NCBI GenBank assembly: GCA_023228875.1
Contig: JALOAG010000039.1
Span: forward strand, 1 to 6,494
From: Bacteroidia bacterium
GTDB taxonomy: Bacteria > Bacteroidota > Bacteroidia > NS11-12g > UBA955
Direction: 5' to 3'
DNA length: 6,494 nt
Shown here: piece after piece, positions 5,232-6,494 of the stretch
How the letters are laid out: each line of letters begins with the position of its first letter
Position numbering within the stretch: position 1 is the stretch's first letter
Notes under the pieces: generated by a model
What the model was told of the DNA's origin: nothing
Seen by the model: the letters and a program-made list of their open reading frames with translations, nothing else
Database searches by the model: none
Translations under genes and position numbers: made by a program

Positions 5232-6236
5232 ATGTTAAAAGCTGTATTGATAGGGTGTGGGCTAATTGCTGAAAGTCATGTGCAAGCAATAGAGAATACA
5301 AAAGGTGTTACTCTAAGTGCTGTTAGTGATGTTATAAAAGAGAAGGCGACTTCTTTAGCAAAAGCGAGTGGGTGTAAAGCTTACACAGACGCTGAACTGA
5401 TGTTAGATGAGATAAAACCCGATTTTGCAATAATTTGTGTCCCTACATATTTTCATAAAGATTATGTAGAACTATGTGCAGAAAGGGGTATTCATGTCCT
5501 TTGTGAAAAGCCTTTAGAGCGCTCAACAAAGGTAGCTCAACAATTAGTTGATATCGTTAAAAAGAATGGGATTATTTTTATGACCGCCCAAGTTGTAAGA
5601 TTTTGGAGTGGCTATGATCAAATAAAAGAGATGTTCTTAAACGATGAACTTGGTGAAATTTATATGATGCACCTTAGAAGAGTATCATCAAGAGCAGGAG
5701 AGTATGGTAAATGGCTTTTTGACCCAGATTTAGGGGGAGGAGCCATGCACGACATGTTGGTTCACGATGTTGACTATTTAAGGCATGTGGCAGGTCCATT
5801 TGAAAGTTGTTATGCCAATGCTGTAAAAGATGACACTGGTTGTTACAACAACGTAATGGCAAATATTATTCACAAAAATGGAATTCACGCAGTAGCAGAA
5901 GTCTCATTTAATATGCAAACAGGCTACCCGTTTAGTTTTTCTGTAAAGATCGTTGGAACCAAAGCTACAGTTGAATATAGCTACTCTGCAGGGGCAACTA
6001 TTGCTGATCGTTCAGGTAGTAAGTGTGAAATGAAAGTTTGGAAAAAAGATCAAGGTCTTACAGAGTTAGAAGTAAAAAGCTTTGATGCTTATCAAAAGCA
6101 GATGGCATATTTTATAAATTGTCTGAAAGAGAATAAGCAACCTGAAATTATTACAATTGATGAAAGTTTAGAAGTCATTAAAATGATTGATGCAATTCAT
6201 AAATCGGCAGATATTGGTGAGGTTGTTAGACTCTAA
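5232..6236 (+). CDS. Gfo/Idh/MocA-family NAD-dependent sugar/polyol dehydrogenase, second copy
   Basis: This second 334-residue dehydrogenase is a paralogue of the preceding gene, identical in length and aligning end to end with no gap at about 48% identity by hand count. It keeps Gly8-Cys-Gly10-Leu-Ile-Ala for cofactor binding, Asp33 (NAD preference), Cys91-Glu92-Lys93-Pro94, Gly168-Gly-Gly170 and Asp174-Met-Leu-Val-His178-Asp-Val-Asp181, so all expected catalytic residues are present. The main differences are residues 151-160, with one identity in ten, and 261-281; residue 176 is Leu where the first copy has His. These are likely substrate-side changes, so the two enzymes probably act on different isomers or at different positions. 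GGAG (5220-5223), 8 bases before the ATG, supports the start. It is the last operon gene, with a strong terminator 28 bases after its stop. Family confident; substrate unknown. Confidence 0.93.
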   Translation: MLKAVLIGCGLIAESHVQAIENTKGVTLSAVSDVIKEKATSLAKASGCKAYTDAELMLDEIKPDFAIICVPTYFHKDYVELCAERGIHVLCEKPLERSTKVAQQLVDIVKKNGIIFMTAQVVRFWSGYDQIKEMFLNDELGEIYMMHLRRVSSRAGEYGKWLFDPDLGGGAMHDMLVHDVDYLRHVAGPFESCYANAVKDDTGCYNNVMANIIHKNGIHAVAEVSFNMQTGYPFSFSVKIVGTKATVEYSYSAGATIADRSGSKCEMKVWKKDQGLTELEVKSFDAYQKQMAYFINCLKENKQPEIITIDESLEVIKMIDAIHKSADIGEVVRL

Positions 6237-6263
6237 AGTATTGTTAAATAGTTAAAACTATTG

Positions 6264-6299
6264 ATACCCTGGTAAATTAAATTTATCGGGGTATTTTTT
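6264..6299 (+). terminator. Rho-independent terminator of the sugar operon
   Basis: ATACCCTGGTAAAT (6264-6277) pairs continuously with ATTTATCGGGGTAT (6281-6294), 14 pairs including two G-T wobbles, around a TAA loop. The run TTTTTT (6294-6299) follows at once. It starts 28 bases after the second dehydrogenase stop and marks the operon end. No clear T-run exists on the complement, so it appears to act in one direction. Confidence 0.88.
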
Positions 6300-6323
6300 A
6301 TATCCAAAGAAATTTTCCCACTC

Positions 6324-6352
6324 TTGAAAATTAATTTTTAATAATCAACAAT
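6324..6352 (+). promoter_or_regulatory. Putative promoter of the DUF454-type gene
   Basis: TTGAAA (6324-6329, 5 of 6) and AACAAT (6347-6352, 4 of 6) are 17 bases apart. Transcription would begin near 6359, giving a leader of about 11 bases. It lies between the operon terminator and the next start codon, where a promoter is required, but the -10 is weak. Confidence 0.35.
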
Positions 6353-6369
6353 TAATCGAGTTGAAAGTT

Positions 6370-6494
6370 ATGAATAGATCAATTAGAGCACTATATATAG
6401 TTTTAGGATTTTTGTTTGTTGGGCTAGGGGCTTTAGGAGCTTTTTTGCCTATTTTACCAACAACGCCATTTTTACTATTGGCCTCTTACTTTTT
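6370..6494 (+). CDS. YbaN/DUF454-type small inner-membrane protein, N-terminal part (runs off the right edge)
   Basis: The frame is open from the ATG at 6370 to the window end, 41 codons, and is cut by the edge. The protein opens MNRSIRALYI and continues with Gly-Phe-Leu-Phe-Val-Gly-Leu-Gly-Ala-Leu-Gly, then Leu-Pro-Ile-Leu-Pro-Thr-Thr-Pro-Phe-Leu-Leu-Leu-Ala. The Leu-Pro-x-Leu-Pro-Thr-Thr-Pro-Phe motif after a first hydrophobic helix is the hallmark of the DUF454/YbaN family of small (roughly 120-residue) membrane proteins whose function is not established. The ribosome site is weak (GAG at 6358-6360, or AAAG close to the ATG). An in-frame TTG at 6361 is an alternative start but less likely. 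It is separated from the sugar operon by a terminator, so it is probably an independent unit. Confidence 0.82.
   Translation, partial: MNRSIRALYIVLGFLFVGLGALGAFLPILPTTPFLLLASYF

Larger units (their letters stand above)
4210..6236 (+). repeat. Ancient tandem gene duplication with a 1022-base period
   Basis: The two dehydrogenase genes start exactly 1022 bases apart (1005 coding plus 17 spacer). Short exact DNA repeats are kept at that same offset: AAAGCTACAGTTGAAT at 4939-4954 and 5961-5976, and TGTAAAGCTTA at 4351-4361 and 5373-5383. Overall DNA divergence is high, so the duplication is old and both copies are maintained as intact genes. Confidence 0.8.

Noticed and set aside
5080..5862. Complement frames across the dehydrogenase genes (5080-5301 and 5674-5862)
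   Set aside because: Both are opposite conserved coding sequence, and their translations look like no known protein.
4210..6236. Reading the dehydrogenase pair as a recent duplication or assembly artefact
   Set aside because: Protein identity is only about 48% and DNA identity is patchy, so the copies are old and functionally distinct.
6361..6369. In-frame TTG as an alternative start of the DUF454-type gene
   Set aside because: ATG at 6370 fits the usual short N-terminus of the family, and no better ribosome site precedes the TTG.

Overview
This is a low-GC bacterial window holding one complete carbohydrate-uptake operon on the + strand, flanked by two genes cut by the window edges. The best guess for the source is a spirochaete (Treponema or a relative). 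The binding-protein export signal ends in Val-Val-Phe-Ala-Gly-Gly-Gly-Lys-Glu, a style I associate from memory with spirochaete solute-binding proteins. This is recognition from memory, not a search result.

Layout. Positions 1-199 carry the 5' part of a minus-strand gene for a small secreted protein of unknown function. Positions 200-688 are a 489-base divergent intergenic region with no gene. It holds a promoter for the minus gene, a 28-base imperfect dyad, a LacI/cre-like site, three TATCA repeats at an exact 14-base period, a sigma70-like promoter with two perfect 10-base palindromes inside and over it, a second weaker promoter, and a 5'-leader hairpin. The operon follows: periplasmic sugar-binding protein (689-1642), intercistronic hairpin (1675-1702), double-domain sugar ABC ATPase (1718-3235), RbsC-type permease (3232-4191, ATGA overlap), and two tandem Gfo/Idh/MocA-family dehydrogenases (4210-5214 and 5232-6236). 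A strong intrinsic terminator closes it at 6264-6299. At 6370 a new + strand gene for a YbaN/DUF454-type small membrane protein begins and runs off the end.

How the genes work together (inference). The binding protein captures a sugar or polyol outside the cytoplasmic membrane, and the single permease plus ATPase import it without phosphorylation. The two NAD-type dehydrogenases then act on the free, unphosphorylated ligand. There is no kinase, isomerase or aldolase before the terminator. The operon therefore looks like import plus paired redox chemistry, for example oxidation of one stereoisomer and reduction to another, as in inositol epimerisation, or oxidation of two related ligands. The substrate cannot be read from the sequence. 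The two dehydrogenases are an ancient tandem duplication: both are exactly 334 residues, align without a gap, share about 48% identity by hand count, and diverge sharply at a probable substrate loop.

Nothing in the window shows a mobile element, CRISPR array, tRNA or rRNA. The most interesting signals are the palindrome-loaded promoter, the hairpin that probably sets binding-protein excess, and the paired dehydrogenases.
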